DNA of 64,000 nt, from NCBI RefSeq assembly GCF_964222135.1, contig NZ_CAXQBR010000089.1, positions 1 to 64,000 on the forward strand, written 5' to 3'. The stretch's first letter is position 1; each line of letters opens with the position of its first letter. The position numbers and the translations under genes are program-made. The notes under the pieces are model-generated. The model worked only from the letters and a program-made list of their open reading frames with translations, had not been told where the DNA came from and did not search any database. The DNA is from Euzebya sp. Lineage in GTDB: Bacteria > Actinomycetota > Nitriliruptoria > Euzebyales > Euzebyaceae. Positions 7,025 through 15,473 of the stretch are shown here, piece by piece.

Positions 7025-8450
7025 TCGCGCACGGGAAGCCATCGCGGCGGTCGGGCCGGACAGCCCGGCCGCCGTCGTGCGTGCGGGCGCTGTCCGCGAC
7101 GTCGAGGTCGTCGTCATCGGCGCGGGCCAGGCCGGCCTGTCCGCGGCGCACTTCCTGTCCCGGCGTGGGTTCGGCGGCGACGAGTTCGTCGTGCTGGACG
7201 CGGACGCGGCGCCGGGCGGCGCGTGGCAGCACCGCTGGCCGACGCTGACCATGCGCGACGTGCACGGGATCCACGAGCTGCCCGGGATGGACGTCCCGCC
7301 GGCGGACCCCGACGCCCGGGCCAGCGACGTGGTGCCGGCGTACTTCGCCGACTACGAGCGGACGTTCGACCTGCCGGTCCGGCGACCGGTCGCCGTGCGG
7401 TCGGTGGAGGAGGCTGGCGACGGGCGACTGGTCGTCCGCGCCGACGAGGGGGTGTGGCGGACCCGGGTCGTCGTGAACGCCACCGGCACGTGGACGCGTC
7501 CGTTCTGGCCCAGCTACCCCGGGATGGGGTCCTTCCGCGGCCGCCAGCTGCACACCCACGACTACGACGGCCCCGACGGGTTCGCCGGCCAGCACGTCGT
7601 CGTGGTCGGCGGCGGGCACTCCGCGATCCAGCACCTGGCCGAGATCAGCCGGGTGACGTCGACGACGTGGGTGACCCGGCGGCCGCCCCGGTGGCGCGAG
7701 GGTCCCTTCGACGAGGAGGCGGGGAGGGCCGCCGTCGCGAAGGTGGCCGACGCGGTCGAGGAGGGCCGGCGACCTGCCAGCGTGGTCAGCGTCACCGGGC
7801 TGGCGGTCACCCCGCCGGTGGAGGAGGCGCGTCGCCGTGGCGCCCTCGCGCGCCAGCCGATGTTCGACCGGGTCGTGCCGGACGGGGTGGTGTGGGACGA
7901 GGGGTCGGAGGGAGGCCCCCGGTTCGTCCGCGCGGACGTGATCCTGTGGGCCACCGGGTTCCGCCACGCCCTGGACCACCTCGCGCCGCTGCGGTTGCGA
8001 GGGCCGGAGGGCGGGATCCGCGTGGACGGGACGCACGTCGCCGGCGACCCGCGGATCCACCTGCTCGGCTACGGCCCCTCGGCCAGCACGATCGGGGCCA
8101 ACCGCGCAGGGCGGGAGGCGAGATCCGCCGGCACCTCGACCGCGGCTGAGCTCGCGGTGGGTGCGGTCGCCGTCTCTGGGAGCGGCTGGTGCACCCGGGT
8201 GGTCGGGGTCGGTTCGGGGTGGGTGCGGTCGCCGTCGCTGGGAGCGGCTGGTGCACCCAGGTGGTCGGGGCCGGTTCGCCGTGGGTGCGGGCGCCGTCGC
8301 TGGGAGCGGCTGGTGCACCCAGGTGGTCGGGGCCGGTTCGGGGTGGGTGCGGGCGCCGTCGCTGGGAGCGGCTGGTGCACCCAGGTGGTCGGGGCCGGTT
8401 CGCCGTGGGTGCGGGCGCCGTCGCTGGGAGCGGCTGGTGCACCCAGGTGA
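7008..8450 (+). CDS. FAD/NAD(P)-dependent flavin monooxygenase, frame disrupted at the 3' end
   Basis: A YUCCA/FMO-like flavoprotein. An FAD-binding Rossmann motif (VVVIGAGQAGLSAAHFL, about residues 35-51) and an NAD(P)-binding one (VVVVGGGHSAIQHLA, about 199-213) are both intact, as is the ATG motif region (LWATGFRH). The reaction is probably oxygenation of a small nucleophile. As sequenced, the frame runs past the expected C-terminus into the tandem repeats and stops at 8450, giving 480 aa with about 107 unnatural residues. One extra base in the GGG run at 8109-8111 would give an ending EIRRHLDRG and a stop at 8147-8149, which fits the family. The GTG start overlaps the preceding gene. Confidence 0.85.
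   Translation: MTATADRAREAIAAVGPDSPAAVVRAGAVRDVEVVVIGAGQAGLSAAHFLSRRGFGGDEFVVLDADAAPGGAWQHRWPTLTMRDVHGIHELPGMDVPPADPDARASDVVPAYFADYERTFDLPVRRPVAVRSVEEAGDGRLVVRADEGVWRTRVVVNATGTWTRPFWPSYPGMGSFRGRQLHTHDYDGPDGFAGQHVVVVGGGHSAIQHLAEISRVTSTTWVTRRPPRWREGPFDEEAGRAAVAKVADAVEEGRRPASVVSVTGLAVTPPVEEARRRGALARQPMFDRVVPDGVVWDEGSEGGPRFVRADVILWATGFRHALDHLAPLRLRGPEGGIRVDGTHVAGDPRIHLLGYGPSASTIGANRAGREARSAGTSTAAELAVGAVAVSGSGWCTRVVGVGSGWVRSPSLGAAGAPRWSGPVRRGCGRRRWERLVHPGGRGRFGVGAGAVAGSGWCTQVVGAGSPWVRAPSLGAAGAPR
8156..8449. repeat. 62-bp tandem repeat array, about 4.7 copies
   Basis: Five units start at 8156, 8218, 8280, 8342 and 8404, exactly 62 bp apart; the last is cut short by divergence after ACCCAGGTGA. Each unit holds GGGTGC and GCACCC about 25 nt apart with GCCGTCGC/GCGGC between them, so each could fold into a hairpin, and a GGTGCACC palindrome. 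Junction variants alternate (TTCGGGG, TTCGCC, TTCGGGG, TTCGCC), suggesting growth by duplication of a 124-bp dimer. Because 62 is not a multiple of three, all frames give similar repeated peptides; none looks like a gene. Confidence 0.95.
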
Positions 8451-8498
8451 TGGCCGTGAGCGTGGACAGCTCGGCGTCACCCGGCCAGGCTGGGATCC

Positions 8499-8900
8499 GT
8501 GATCTCCACCGAGCTGGCCCGGGACCTCCGTGACGCCGGCCTGGTCTGGGACCCCGTCGACGGGGACCGCTTCCTCATCCCCGACCGGGACCTCGACGAC
8601 CGGGTGTTCCGGATCTCCGACATGGTCTGCGAGGTCCGTCACACCCCCGCCGGTGCCGCGATCGCGTTCAACGGCACGACCGAGTGGGCGCTCGACGCGA
8701 TCATGCTGCGCGAGGTGATCTGGTTGCCCCACGAGCACCAGCTCCGCGAGCGGCTCGGGAACGCCTTCGCCGCCCTCGAGCGGGACGGCGACCACTGGCA
8801 CGTCCTCGTCGAGGTCCACGAGGTCCGCACGGCCTACACCGCACCGACCGCCGCGGACGCCTACGGCCGCGCGCTCCTCCACCACCTCCGGCCTGGCTGA
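8499..8900 (+). CDS. Conserved actinobacterial protein of unknown function
   Basis: A 133-residue soluble protein with GTG start. The pattern DLRDAGLVW, DRFLIPDRDLDDRVFRISDM, FNGTTEWALDAI and WLPHEHQLRERLG is one I associate with a small actinobacterial family often labelled as a CpaE-like pilus assembly protein, although it has no P-loop and no resemblance to the CpaE ATPase. Its role is unknown. It has no membrane segment or signal peptide. It lies immediately after the 62-bp repeat array and before a bidirectional terminator, so it is transcribed alone or with the monooxygenase gene through the repeats. Confidence 0.82.
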   Translation: MISTELARDLRDAGLVWDPVDGDRFLIPDRDLDDRVFRISDMVCEVRHTPAGAAIAFNGTTEWALDAIMLREVIWLPHEHQLRERLGNAFAALERDGDHWHVLVEVHEVRTAYTAPTAADAYGRALLHHLRPG

Positions 8901-8902
8901 GG

Positions 8903-8962
8903 ACCGTCCCAGGACGCCGGAGGGCGCCGGACCCCACCGCGGGGGTCCGGCGCCGGGACGGT
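8903..8962. terminator. Bidirectional nested stem-loop
   Basis: A 13-bp stem (GGCGCCGGACCCC at 8923-8935 with its complement at 8942-8954, loop 6 nt) is flanked by an outer 8-bp stem (ACCGTCCC at 8903-8910, GGGACGGT at 8955-8962). It sits between convergent genes ending at 8900 and 8974. Confidence 0.8.
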
Positions 8963-8973
8963 CGCGGCGCTGA

Positions 8974-11502
8974 TCAGCTCATCTGCAGGGCCTTCAGCAC
9001 GTCGACCCGGCTGGCCCGTCGGGCGGGGAGGATCGCCGCGGCGATCCCGGCCAGCGCGGCCGCGACGAACCCGATGACCAGCTGGGCGGCCGGCACCTCG
9101 AAGGTGCTGATCCCCTGGTCGGCGAGGGCGAGCGTCATCAGCCGCCCGAACGTGACCCCGATCGCCAACCCGAGGGTGGCGCCGAGGCCGGCGATCAGCA
9201 CCGCCTCCCAGCGGACCATCGCCCGGACCTGCCGGCGGGAGGCCCCGACGGCGCGGAGCAGCCCGAGCTCGCGAATCCGCTCGTAGACGCTCAGGCCGAG
9301 GGTGTTCACGATCCCGACCAGCGCGATGACGATCGACAGCACCAGGAGCGCCGACATCAGCCCGAGCATTTGGTCGACCTGCGCCTGCAGGTCCGCCTTC
9401 AGCTCCGCCTGGTCCATCAGCCGCGCGGTGGGGAACGGGCCCAACGCCACCTCCAGGTCCGCGCGGGCCTCGTCGACGTCCACGCCGTCGGCCAACCGGA
9501 CGAACAGCTGCCCCAGCGGCGCACCCTCGGTCACCTCGCGGACCGTCGCGTTGTCGAACAGCCACGAGGTGTCGACGTCGGCCTCGAACACCGCGCGGAT
9601 CGGCACGGCGACCTCACCGGCGGAGGGGAAGGTCAGGTCGACGACGTCGCCGACGTGCCACCCCTCGTCCTCCGCCACGGCGGCCTTGACCGCCACCCCG
9701 CCCTCGGCCAGATCGGCCATCGCCCCCTCGACCTCGTCGACGACCAGGGTCTGGCCGAAGGTGGCCGGGTCGACGCCGGCGCCGAAGATCTCGGTGCCCG
9801 CGTGGGTGAAGTCGGTGTAGGTCATCGCGTTGACCGCGGCGACCCCGTCGACGGACTCGACCGCGCCGACGACCTGCTCGGGGATGCCGACGGGGCCGAC
9901 CTGGGTGGAGCGGATGTTGAACTCGGCCAGGAAGGACTCGTCGATCGAGGCCGACGTGGACGCGGTGATCGACGACGCGAAGATCATCGTGAACGTCACC
10001 AGGCCGAGGCCGATCATCAGCGCCGACGCGGTCGACGCGGTCCGGGTCGGGTTGCGCATCGCGTTCTGGCGGGCCAGGTCGCCGCGGATGCCCATCACCC
10101 GGGCGATCGGCACCCCCATCAGCCCGACGACCGGGCGGGCGACCACCGCGGCCAGCAGGGACATGCCGACCATCACCATCGCCGCCCCGCCACCGGCCAC
10201 CGCGGCACCGCCGCCGGCCAGCAGGCCGGCGCTCATGACGGCCAGGCCGCCGAGCAGGACGAGCACGCCGAGGACGTTCCGGACCCTCCCGCCCCGCGGG
10301 GTGGCGGGCACCGCGACGGCCTGCAGGGCCGCGACCGGGGGGACGCGGACGGCGCGCAGGGCCGGGCCGATCGCGGCGAGGGTGGTGACGACCACGCCGA
10401 CGGCCAGGCCGACGACGGCGGTGGCGGGCTCGACGACCAGCGGGCCCTCGGGGAGGGTCAGGCCGAAGGTGTCCAGCACGCTGCGCAGCCCGGCGGCCAC
10501 GCCGACCCCGACGCCGACGCCGACGACCGACCCGACGACCCCGACCGCCAGCGCCTCACCCAGCACCGACGCGACCACCTGACGACGGCTCGCGCCGACC
10601 GCGCGGAGCAGCGCCAGCTCGCGGGTGCGCTGGGCGACGATGATCCCGAAGGTGTTCGCGATGATGAACGAGCCGACGAACAGGCTGATGCCGGCGAAGA
10701 CCAGCAGGGCGGTGGTGATGATCCCCAGCCCCTCGGTGACCTGGGACGCGGCGTCCTCGCCGAGCTGGGCGCTGGTCAGCACCTCGTAGTCCGCCCCGAT
10801 CGCGCGGGCGATCCGGTCGCGGAGGACGTCGTGGTCGACCCCGTCGGCGGCGACGGTGACCATGGCGTAGCCGCCGTCGGTGTTGAACCGCTCGAAGGCG
10901 GTGTCCGGGTCGAACAGCGCCATCGTGGCGCCGGCGAGGTTGTCGAGGTCGCCGTAGCCGATGAAGCCGACGATCGTGTGGGTGGTGGCGGGGCCGTCGG
11001 CGACGACCTGCACGCGGTCGCCGACGACCAGGTCCTCGGTGGTGGCGGTGCCGACGTCGACGACGACCTCGTCGGCGGTCTCGGCGAAGCGGCCCTCGCG
11101 GAGCACGACGGCGGACATCCCCTCCTCGGTGGGCACCGATCCGGCGATGGACGGCGCCTGGGGGTTGCCGAGCTGCTCGCCGTCGAGGTCGAGCAGCACC
11201 GCGGTGCCCTGGACGTCGCCCATGGCGGCGGCGACCCCCTCCACCGCGGTGATCCGGTCCACGACGTCGACCGGGACGCCGGATGCGTCGGTGGCGACGG
11301 CGCTGTCGTCGGACTCCGCGCTCATGACGGCGACGTCGATGTCGGCGTAGGCCTCGGCGAACAGGTCGTCGAAGGTGGCGCGGAGGGTGTCGGTCAGGAC
11401 GAGGGTGCCGGCGACGAACGCGACGCCGAGCACCACCGAGAGGGCGGTCATGGACAGGCGCACCTTGTGCGCCAGCAGGCTCTTGATGACGGTGGAGAGC
11501 AT
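8974..11502 (-). CDS. ABC transporter permease, double FtsX/MacB type
   Basis: An 842-residue permease of the MacB/LolCE superfamily. An N-terminal helix (about 17-37), a large extracytoplasmic domain, and a three-helix FtsX core (IVAQRTRELALLRAVGASRR at about 280-300) are followed by a second half with the same arrangement ending ERIRELGLLRAVGASRRQVR and a final helix pair. The two LLRAVGASRRQ coupling-helix motifs show the tandem duplication. Proteins of this type extrude lipids or peptides, or transmit signals across the membrane, rather than importing nutrients. The ATPase gene ends 2 nt before this start, so the two are translated together. The neighbouring divergent response regulator may control them, but no operator proves this. 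Confidence 0.93.
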   Translation of the reverse strand: MLSTVIKSLLAHKVRLSMTALSVVLGVAFVAGTLVLTDTLRATFDDLFAEAYADIDVAVMSAESDDSAVATDASGVPVDVVDRITAVEGVAAAMGDVQGTAVLLDLDGEQLGNPQAPSIAGSVPTEEGMSAVVLREGRFAETADEVVVDVGTATTEDLVVGDRVQVVADGPATTHTIVGFIGYGDLDNLAGATMALFDPDTAFERFNTDGGYAMVTVAADGVDHDVLRDRIARAIGADYEVLTSAQLGEDAASQVTEGLGIITTALLVFAGISLFVGSFIIANTFGIIVAQRTRELALLRAVGASRRQVVASVLGEALAVGVVGSVVGVGVGVGVAAGLRSVLDTFGLTLPEGPLVVEPATAVVGLAVGVVVTTLAAIGPALRAVRVPPVAALQAVAVPATPRGGRVRNVLGVLVLLGGLAVMSAGLLAGGGAAVAGGGAAMVMVGMSLLAAVVARPVVGLMGVPIARVMGIRGDLARQNAMRNPTRTASTASALMIGLGLVTFTMIFASSITASTSASIDESFLAEFNIRSTQVGPVGIPEQVVGAVESVDGVAAVNAMTYTDFTHAGTEIFGAGVDPATFGQTLVVDEVEGAMADLAEGGVAVKAAVAEDEGWHVGDVVDLTFPSAGEVAVPIRAVFEADVDTSWLFDNATVREVTEGAPLGQLFVRLADGVDVDEARADLEVALGPFPTARLMDQAELKADLQAQVDQMLGLMSALLVLSIVIALVGIVNTLGLSVYERIRELGLLRAVGASRRQVRAMVRWEAVLIAGLGATLGLAIGVTFGRLMTLALADQGISTFEVPAAQLVIGFVAAALAGIAAAILPARRASRVDVLKALQMS

Positions 11503-11504
11503 CG

Positions 11505-12275
11505 CTACGCACCCAGCCCCTTCATGGTGTCGAGGACGGCCTCTGCCGTCGGGTCGGTGAGCTCGCCGACCAGCCGGCCGTCGGCGAGGAAGACGACCCG
11601 GTCGGCGTGGGCGGCGGCGGTCGGGTCGTGGGTGACCATCACGATGGTCTGGCCGTGCTCGTCGACGCTGCGGCGCATGAAGCGGAGGACCTCCGCACCG
11701 CTGCGCGAGTCCAGGTTGCCGGGGGGCTCGTCGGCGAAGACGATGTCGGGGCGGCCGGCCAGGGCGCGGGCGACGGCGACGCGCTGCTGCTGGCCGCCGG
11801 ACAGCTCCGCGGGGCGGTGGCCGAGCCGATCGCGGAGGCCGACCATGTCGACGACCCGGTCGAGCCAGCCGGCGTCGGCCGTCCGACCTGCCAGGCGCTG
11901 GGGGAGGGTGATGTTCTCCGCGGCGGTCAGCATCGGCAGCAGGTTGAAGGACTGGAAGACGAAGCCGATCCGGTCGCGACGCAGGGTGGTGAGCCGGCGG
12001 TCGTCCAGGCCGCTCACCTCGGTGTCGCCGATCGTGACCGTGCCGCTGGTCGGGGTGTCGAGGGCCGCCATGCAGTGCATGAGGGTGGACTTGCCGGAGC
12101 CCGAGGGGCCCATGACGGCGGTGAACTCCGCGGTGCGGAAGTCGACGGACACGCCGGCGAGGGCGTGGACGGCGGCCTCTCCGCTGCCGTAGACCTTCGT
12201 CAGGTCGACGGCGCGGGCGGCGGCCGGGCTGTGCTGCGGACGGGTGGCGTCCGGGATGGTGAGAACAGATGACAT
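11505..12275 (-). CDS. ABC transporter ATP-binding protein (LolD/MacB type)
   Basis: A 256-residue ATPase that powers the adjacent FtsX-type permease. Walker A is GPSGSGKST (about residues 56-64), the signature is LSGGQQQR, and Walker B ends VFADEPPGNLDS, with the H-loop in VMVTHD. The family normally has EPTGNLDS; Pro in place of Thr is an unusual but probably tolerated change because the catalytic Glu and D-loop remain. The start (MSSVLTIPDA) is the first ATG with a plausible leader. It is the promoter-proximal gene of a two-gene operon on the minus strand, facing away from a response-regulator gene 233 nt away. Confidence 0.93.
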   Translation of the reverse strand: MSSVLTIPDATRPQHSPAAARAVDLTKVYGSGEAAVHALAGVSVDFRTAEFTAVMGPSGSGKSTLMHCMAALDTPTSGTVTIGDTEVSGLDDRRLTTLRRDRIGFVFQSFNLLPMLTAAENITLPQRLAGRTADAGWLDRVVDMVGLRDRLGHRPAELSGGQQQRVAVARALAGRPDIVFADEPPGNLDSRSGAEVLRFMRRSVDEHGQTIVMVTHDPTAAAHADRVVFLADGRLVGELTDPTAEAVLDTMKGLGA

Positions 12276-12284
12276 GGGGGCGGT

Positions 12285-12333
12285 TCCTCGTCGGTGGGGG
12301 TGGCCGGTGGCGGTCCCGACCGGTCGACGAGGA
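12285..12333 (-). promoter_or_regulatory. Probable promoter region of the FtsX-type ABC operon
   Basis: On the minus strand a TAGCGT box (around 12330-12337) resembles the TANNNT -10 element used elsewhere in the window. Nearby, a 9-bp inverted repeat (TCCTCGTCG at 12285-12293, CGACGAGGA at 12325-12333) brackets the presumed leader. It could be a regulator site. The rest of the 233-nt divergent spacer shows a possible TACACT -10 for the response regulator near 12443-12448. Confidence 0.4.
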
Positions 12334-12508
12334 CGCTATGGAGGGGACCCGGCGGCGCCGTCGGGCCTTGCGCCGAACGGCGAGTCAGCCCTTCGGCGGA
12401 CCCGGCATCGGCCTCCCGTGCCGCACCAGAAGTGGAGATCGCGTACACTCGGCAGGTCCCCCAGCCGGCGGACGAGGGGTCCGGCGGCGTCCACAGGAGC
12501 CGTTCGCG

Positions 12509-13171
12509 ATGTCCGTCCGCGTCCTCCTGGTCGACGACCACCGGGTCGTGCGCCAGGGCCTCCGCATGTTCCTGTCCCTCGACCCCGACATCGAGGTCGT
12601 CGACGAGGCCGCCGACGGCCGGGAGGCCCTCCACAAGGTCCGCCGCCACACGCCCGACGTGGTGGTGATGGACCTGGTGATGCCCGTGATGGACGGTGTC
12701 GCGGCGATCGCGGCGATCAAGGCCGAGATGCCCGAGGTCGAGGTCGTCGCGGTCACCAGCGTCCTCGAGGACGAGAAGGTCATCGGCGCGGTGCAGGCCG
12801 GCGCGACCGGCTACCTGCTGAAGGACACCGACGCCGACGAGCTGTGCCGCACCATCCACGCCGCCGCCCGCGGCGAGGTGCGCCTGGCCCCCGCGGCCGC
12901 CGCCCGGCTGGTGCGGGAGGTCCGCGGGCCGGAGCAGCCCCAGTCGCTGACCGCACGCGAGACCGACGTGCTGTGCCTGATCGCGCGCGGCTGTTCGAAC
13001 CGGGACATCGCCCGCGAGCTGGTCATCGGCGAGAAGACCGTCAAGACCCACGTCAGCCGCGTCCTGGCCAAGCTCGGCGTGCAGAGCCGCACCCAGGCGG
13101 CCCTCCACGCGATCCGCGTCGGCCTGGTCCCGCCCGCCGAGGCCGGCGTCATGGCCAGCCCGGCGCGGTGA
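12509..13171 (+). CDS. NarL/FixJ-family response regulator
   Basis: A 220-residue regulator. The ATG at 12509 follows CAGGAG at 9 nt and begins the receiver domain directly (VRVLLVDDHRVVRQGLRMF). The acidic pocket is VDD near residues 7-9, the phospho-acceptor Asp is in VVMDLVMPVMDG (about residue 53), the Thr/Ser position is AVTSV and the Lys is in LLKDTD. The C-terminal LuxR HTH spans about 150-215 (SLTARETDVLCLIARG, NRDIARELVIGEKTVKTHVSR). Its natural partner is the GAF-GAF histidine kinase encoded 530 nt downstream on the same strand, separated by a minus-strand pseudo-receiver gene. Targets are unknown; the divergent ABC operon is a candidate. Confidence 0.95.
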   Translation: MSVRVLLVDDHRVVRQGLRMFLSLDPDIEVVDEAADGREALHKVRRHTPDVVVMDLVMPVMDGVAAIAAIKAEMPEVEVVAVTSVLEDEKVIGAVQAGATGYLLKDTDADELCRTIHAAARGEVRLAPAAAARLVREVRGPEQPQSLTARETDVLCLIARGCSNRDIARELVIGEKTVKTHVSRVLAKLGVQSRTQAALHAIRVGLVPPAEAGVMASPAR

Positions 13172-13190
13172 CCCGGCGGGGGAGGGGCGG

Positions 13191-13580
13191 TCAGCAGCGC
13201 CCGCACGGCGTGCCGGCGCGCCGGTCGCAGACCTCGCGGAGCACGGCCAGCAGCGCGTCGTCGCCGTCGTGCATCGACACGAACGCCGTCGCCGACCCCT
13301 CGGACGGGCACGCGGCGCTGTCGTCGAGGCTCACGACCACGACCGGGACGCCCGGGTGGGTGCGCGCCGCCTTGGCCAGCGCGGCCAGCACCGCGTCGTC
13401 GACCCGCCGCGCGCTGAGCACCACCGCGTCGAGCGGCACGCCCGCCGTGGCGCGGGCGTCGGCGGTCGTGGCGACCACCTCCAGGTCCGCCTCGGCGGCC
13501 ACCCGCAGCGCCACGCCGCGCCCCACGCCCGCATCCACGTCGACGACCGCGAGGCGGCGGCGGGGTGGTCGGGTGGGCAC
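13191..13580 (-). CDS. Stand-alone pseudo-receiver domain protein
   Basis: A 129-residue protein with the layout of a response-regulator receiver: strand RRLAVVDVDA, helix GRGVALRVAAEADLEVV, strand LDAVVLSA, later strand VPVVVVSLDD and a last helix ALLAVLREV. The phospho-acceptor strand normally ends in Asp (xVVLLDxxMP); here it reads DAVVLSARRVDD, with Ser at that place, and the conserved Lys is not obvious. It therefore looks like a receiver that cannot be phosphorylated. It lies on the opposite strand between a response regulator and a GAF-type kinase and may modulate that pair. The C-terminus carries two Cys (CDRRAGTPCGRC has three). The gene call rests on fold pattern and codon usage. 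Confidence 0.6.
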   Translation of the reverse strand: MPTRPPRRRLAVVDVDAGVGRGVALRVAAEADLEVVATTADARATAGVPLDAVVLSARRVDDAVLAALAKAARTHPGVPVVVVSLDDSAACPSEGSATAFVSMHDGDDALLAVLREVCDRRAGTPCGRC

Positions 13581-13702
13581 GGCGGTCCTGACGGGCGAGG
13601 GGACGAGCAGGTGACCACAGGGTCCCCCCGCGCCGACGTCGCGGCATGCGGTGTCCGGCGGAGATCGGGTCAGACCTTCGGCGGACCTCCCGGGGGGCCG
13701 CG

Positions 13703-15415
13703 GTGACGAGCCTGCGCGGGGCCACTCCGGACGAGGCCCTGGCCCGGCGCGGGGCGATCCTCGAAGCCGTCCGGCTGGCTGCCGAGAGCTTCCTCGACCC
13801 GGCTGAGCCCTGGGAGGCCAAGATGCCCCAGGCCCTGATCGGCCTGGCGCAGGCCACCGGCACCTCGCGGGTCTACCTGTTCGAGAACTACCGCTGGGAC
13901 GGCGACGGGGAGGTGTGGGCCACCCAGCGCTTCGAGTGGGCGGCGCCCGGGGTCCGCTCGATCGCCGACGATCCCACGCTGCTGGCGATGCCCTACCGGG
14001 GGATCGGCTTCGGCCGGTGGGTCGAGCGGTTCCAGCGCGGCGAGACCGTCCACGGCCTGCGACGCGACTTCAGGCCCGTGGAGCAGGTGCAGCTGACCGC
14101 GGACGAGACCCTCTCCATCGCGGTGGTCCCCATCACCGTCGAGGGTCGCTGGTGGGGGATGATCGGCTTCGACGAGTGCGCCTTCGAGCGGGTCTGGACC
14201 GAGGCCGAGCTGGATGCGCTCCGGGCCGCGGCCTCGACGATCGCCACGGCGATCCGCGCCAGCCGGGCCGAGGAGGCGCTCCGCGGCCGGGTCCGGGCCC
14301 TCGCGGCCGTGGCGGAGAGCCTGACCGTCGACCAGCCGCTCGCCACCACCCTGTCCCGTCTGGCCGCCACCGTCGTGGAGGCCAGCCGGGCGACCGCCTG
14401 CTCGGTGCAGCTCGTCGATCCGGCCACGGAGGGGTTGGAGTCGGTCCACCACCACGGACTGCCCGACGGCTACCCCGAGGCGCTGGCCGAGCTGTGGCGC
14501 AGCGACGTCGAGACCCCCATCGTCACCGCCGTCCGCCGCCAGGAGAGCCTCTGGGTCCCCGACGCCCGCGACATGGTCCTGGCCGACGACGTCTTCGGCC
14601 CGCTCCAGCCGCTGATGCCCCTGGTGGAGTGGACCGGGATGCTGGTCGTGCCCCTCGACCCGCAGCGCCGCAACCTGGGCGGGCTGTGCGTCTACTACCC
14701 GCCCGGGGTCGAGGTCGACGACGGCGAGCGGGCCTTCCTCCGGGCCCTGGCCGACCAGGCGGCCGCTGCGGTGGAGAACGCGCGCCTGTACACGGCGGTG
14801 CAGCGATCGGCGGCCCTCGAGGAGCGCCAGCGGCTGGCGCGCGAGCTGCACGACTCGGTGTCCCAGGCCCTGTACGGGATCGCCCTCGGGGCCAAGACGG
14901 CCCGCCAGGTCGTCGACCGGGGGCCCGAGGCGCTGGTCGAGCCGCTCGACTACGTCGTCGGCCTGGCCGAGGCGGGGCTGGCGGAGATGCGCGCGCTGAT
15001 CTTCGAGCTGCGCCCCGAGGCGCTCGAGGCAGAGGGGCTGGTCGCCGCGCTCGACCGCCAGCTCCGCGCCGTGCGCGCCCGCCACCAGATCGACGTGACG
15101 GCGGCACTGGGTCCCGAGCCGGACCTCCCGATCGCGACGAAGGAGGCGCTGTACCGCATCGCGCAGGAGGCGCTGCACAACGTGGTCAAGCACGCGGATG
15201 CGACGGCGGTCACGGTGACCCTCGGCGTCGACGGAGGGCGGCTGGCGCTGGTGATCGTCGACGACGGCGTCGGCTTCGACCCGACCGCTGACTACCCGGG
15301 CCACCTCGGCCTGCGGTCCATGCGGGAGCGCGCCGTCGGGGTGGGCGCCGAGCTCGGGTTCACGAGCGCCCCGGGCGAGGGCGCGCGACTCGAGGTCCGC
15401 ATCGCGTGCGGGTGA
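13703..15415 (+). CDS. GAF-GAF sensor histidine kinase (NarL partner)
   Basis: A 570-residue cytoplasmic kinase, no membrane helix. Two GAF sensor domains lie at about 20-190 and 210-375. The HisKA_3 dimerisation helix carries the phospho-His in LARELHDSVSQALYG (about residue 384), and the HATPase region has the N box LHNVVKHADA (about 490) and the G box DDGVGF (about 520), followed by LGLRSMRERA. This is the DegS/LiaS/NarX class that phosphorylates NarL-type regulators, matching the response regulator at 12509. The GTG at 13703 was chosen since it starts the conserved part; an upstream in-frame ATG at 13646 is possible. The GAF signal (small molecule, redox or light) cannot be read. Confidence 0.92.
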   Translation: MTSLRGATPDEALARRGAILEAVRLAAESFLDPAEPWEAKMPQALIGLAQATGTSRVYLFENYRWDGDGEVWATQRFEWAAPGVRSIADDPTLLAMPYRGIGFGRWVERFQRGETVHGLRRDFRPVEQVQLTADETLSIAVVPITVEGRWWGMIGFDECAFERVWTEAELDALRAAASTIATAIRASRAEEALRGRVRALAAVAESLTVDQPLATTLSRLAATVVEASRATACSVQLVDPATEGLESVHHHGLPDGYPEALAELWRSDVETPIVTAVRRQESLWVPDARDMVLADDVFGPLQPLMPLVEWTGMLVVPLDPQRRNLGGLCVYYPPGVEVDDGERAFLRALADQAAAAVENARLYTAVQRSAALEERQRLARELHDSVSQALYGIALGAKTARQVVDRGPEALVEPLDYVVGLAEAGLAEMRALIFELRPEALEAEGLVAALDRQLRAVRARHQIDVTAALGPEPDLPIATKEALYRIAQEALHNVVKHADATAVTVTLGVDGGRLALVIVDDGVGFDPTADYPGHLGLRSMRERAVGVGAELGFTSAPGEGARLEVRIACG

Positions 15416-15473
15416 GGCCCGGCCCTGCACGGCGTCGTGGCGCACCACCGCGCGAGCGCGCCCAGCTGGGCCG

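Noticed and set aside
8156-8449. CRISPR array
   Set aside because: Units are directly adjacent and nearly identical over all 62 bp, with no unique spacers.
8156-8449. Repeat-encoded protein (Gly/Trp/Ala-rich peptides in three frames)
   Set aside because: The period is not a multiple of three, all three frames look alike and no start or Shine-Dalgarno fits.
11505-12275. Inactive ABC ATPase because of EPPGNLDS
   Set aside because: The catalytic Glu, D-loop, Walker A, signature and H-loop are all intact. Thr to Pro after the Glu-Pro is unlikely to kill activity.
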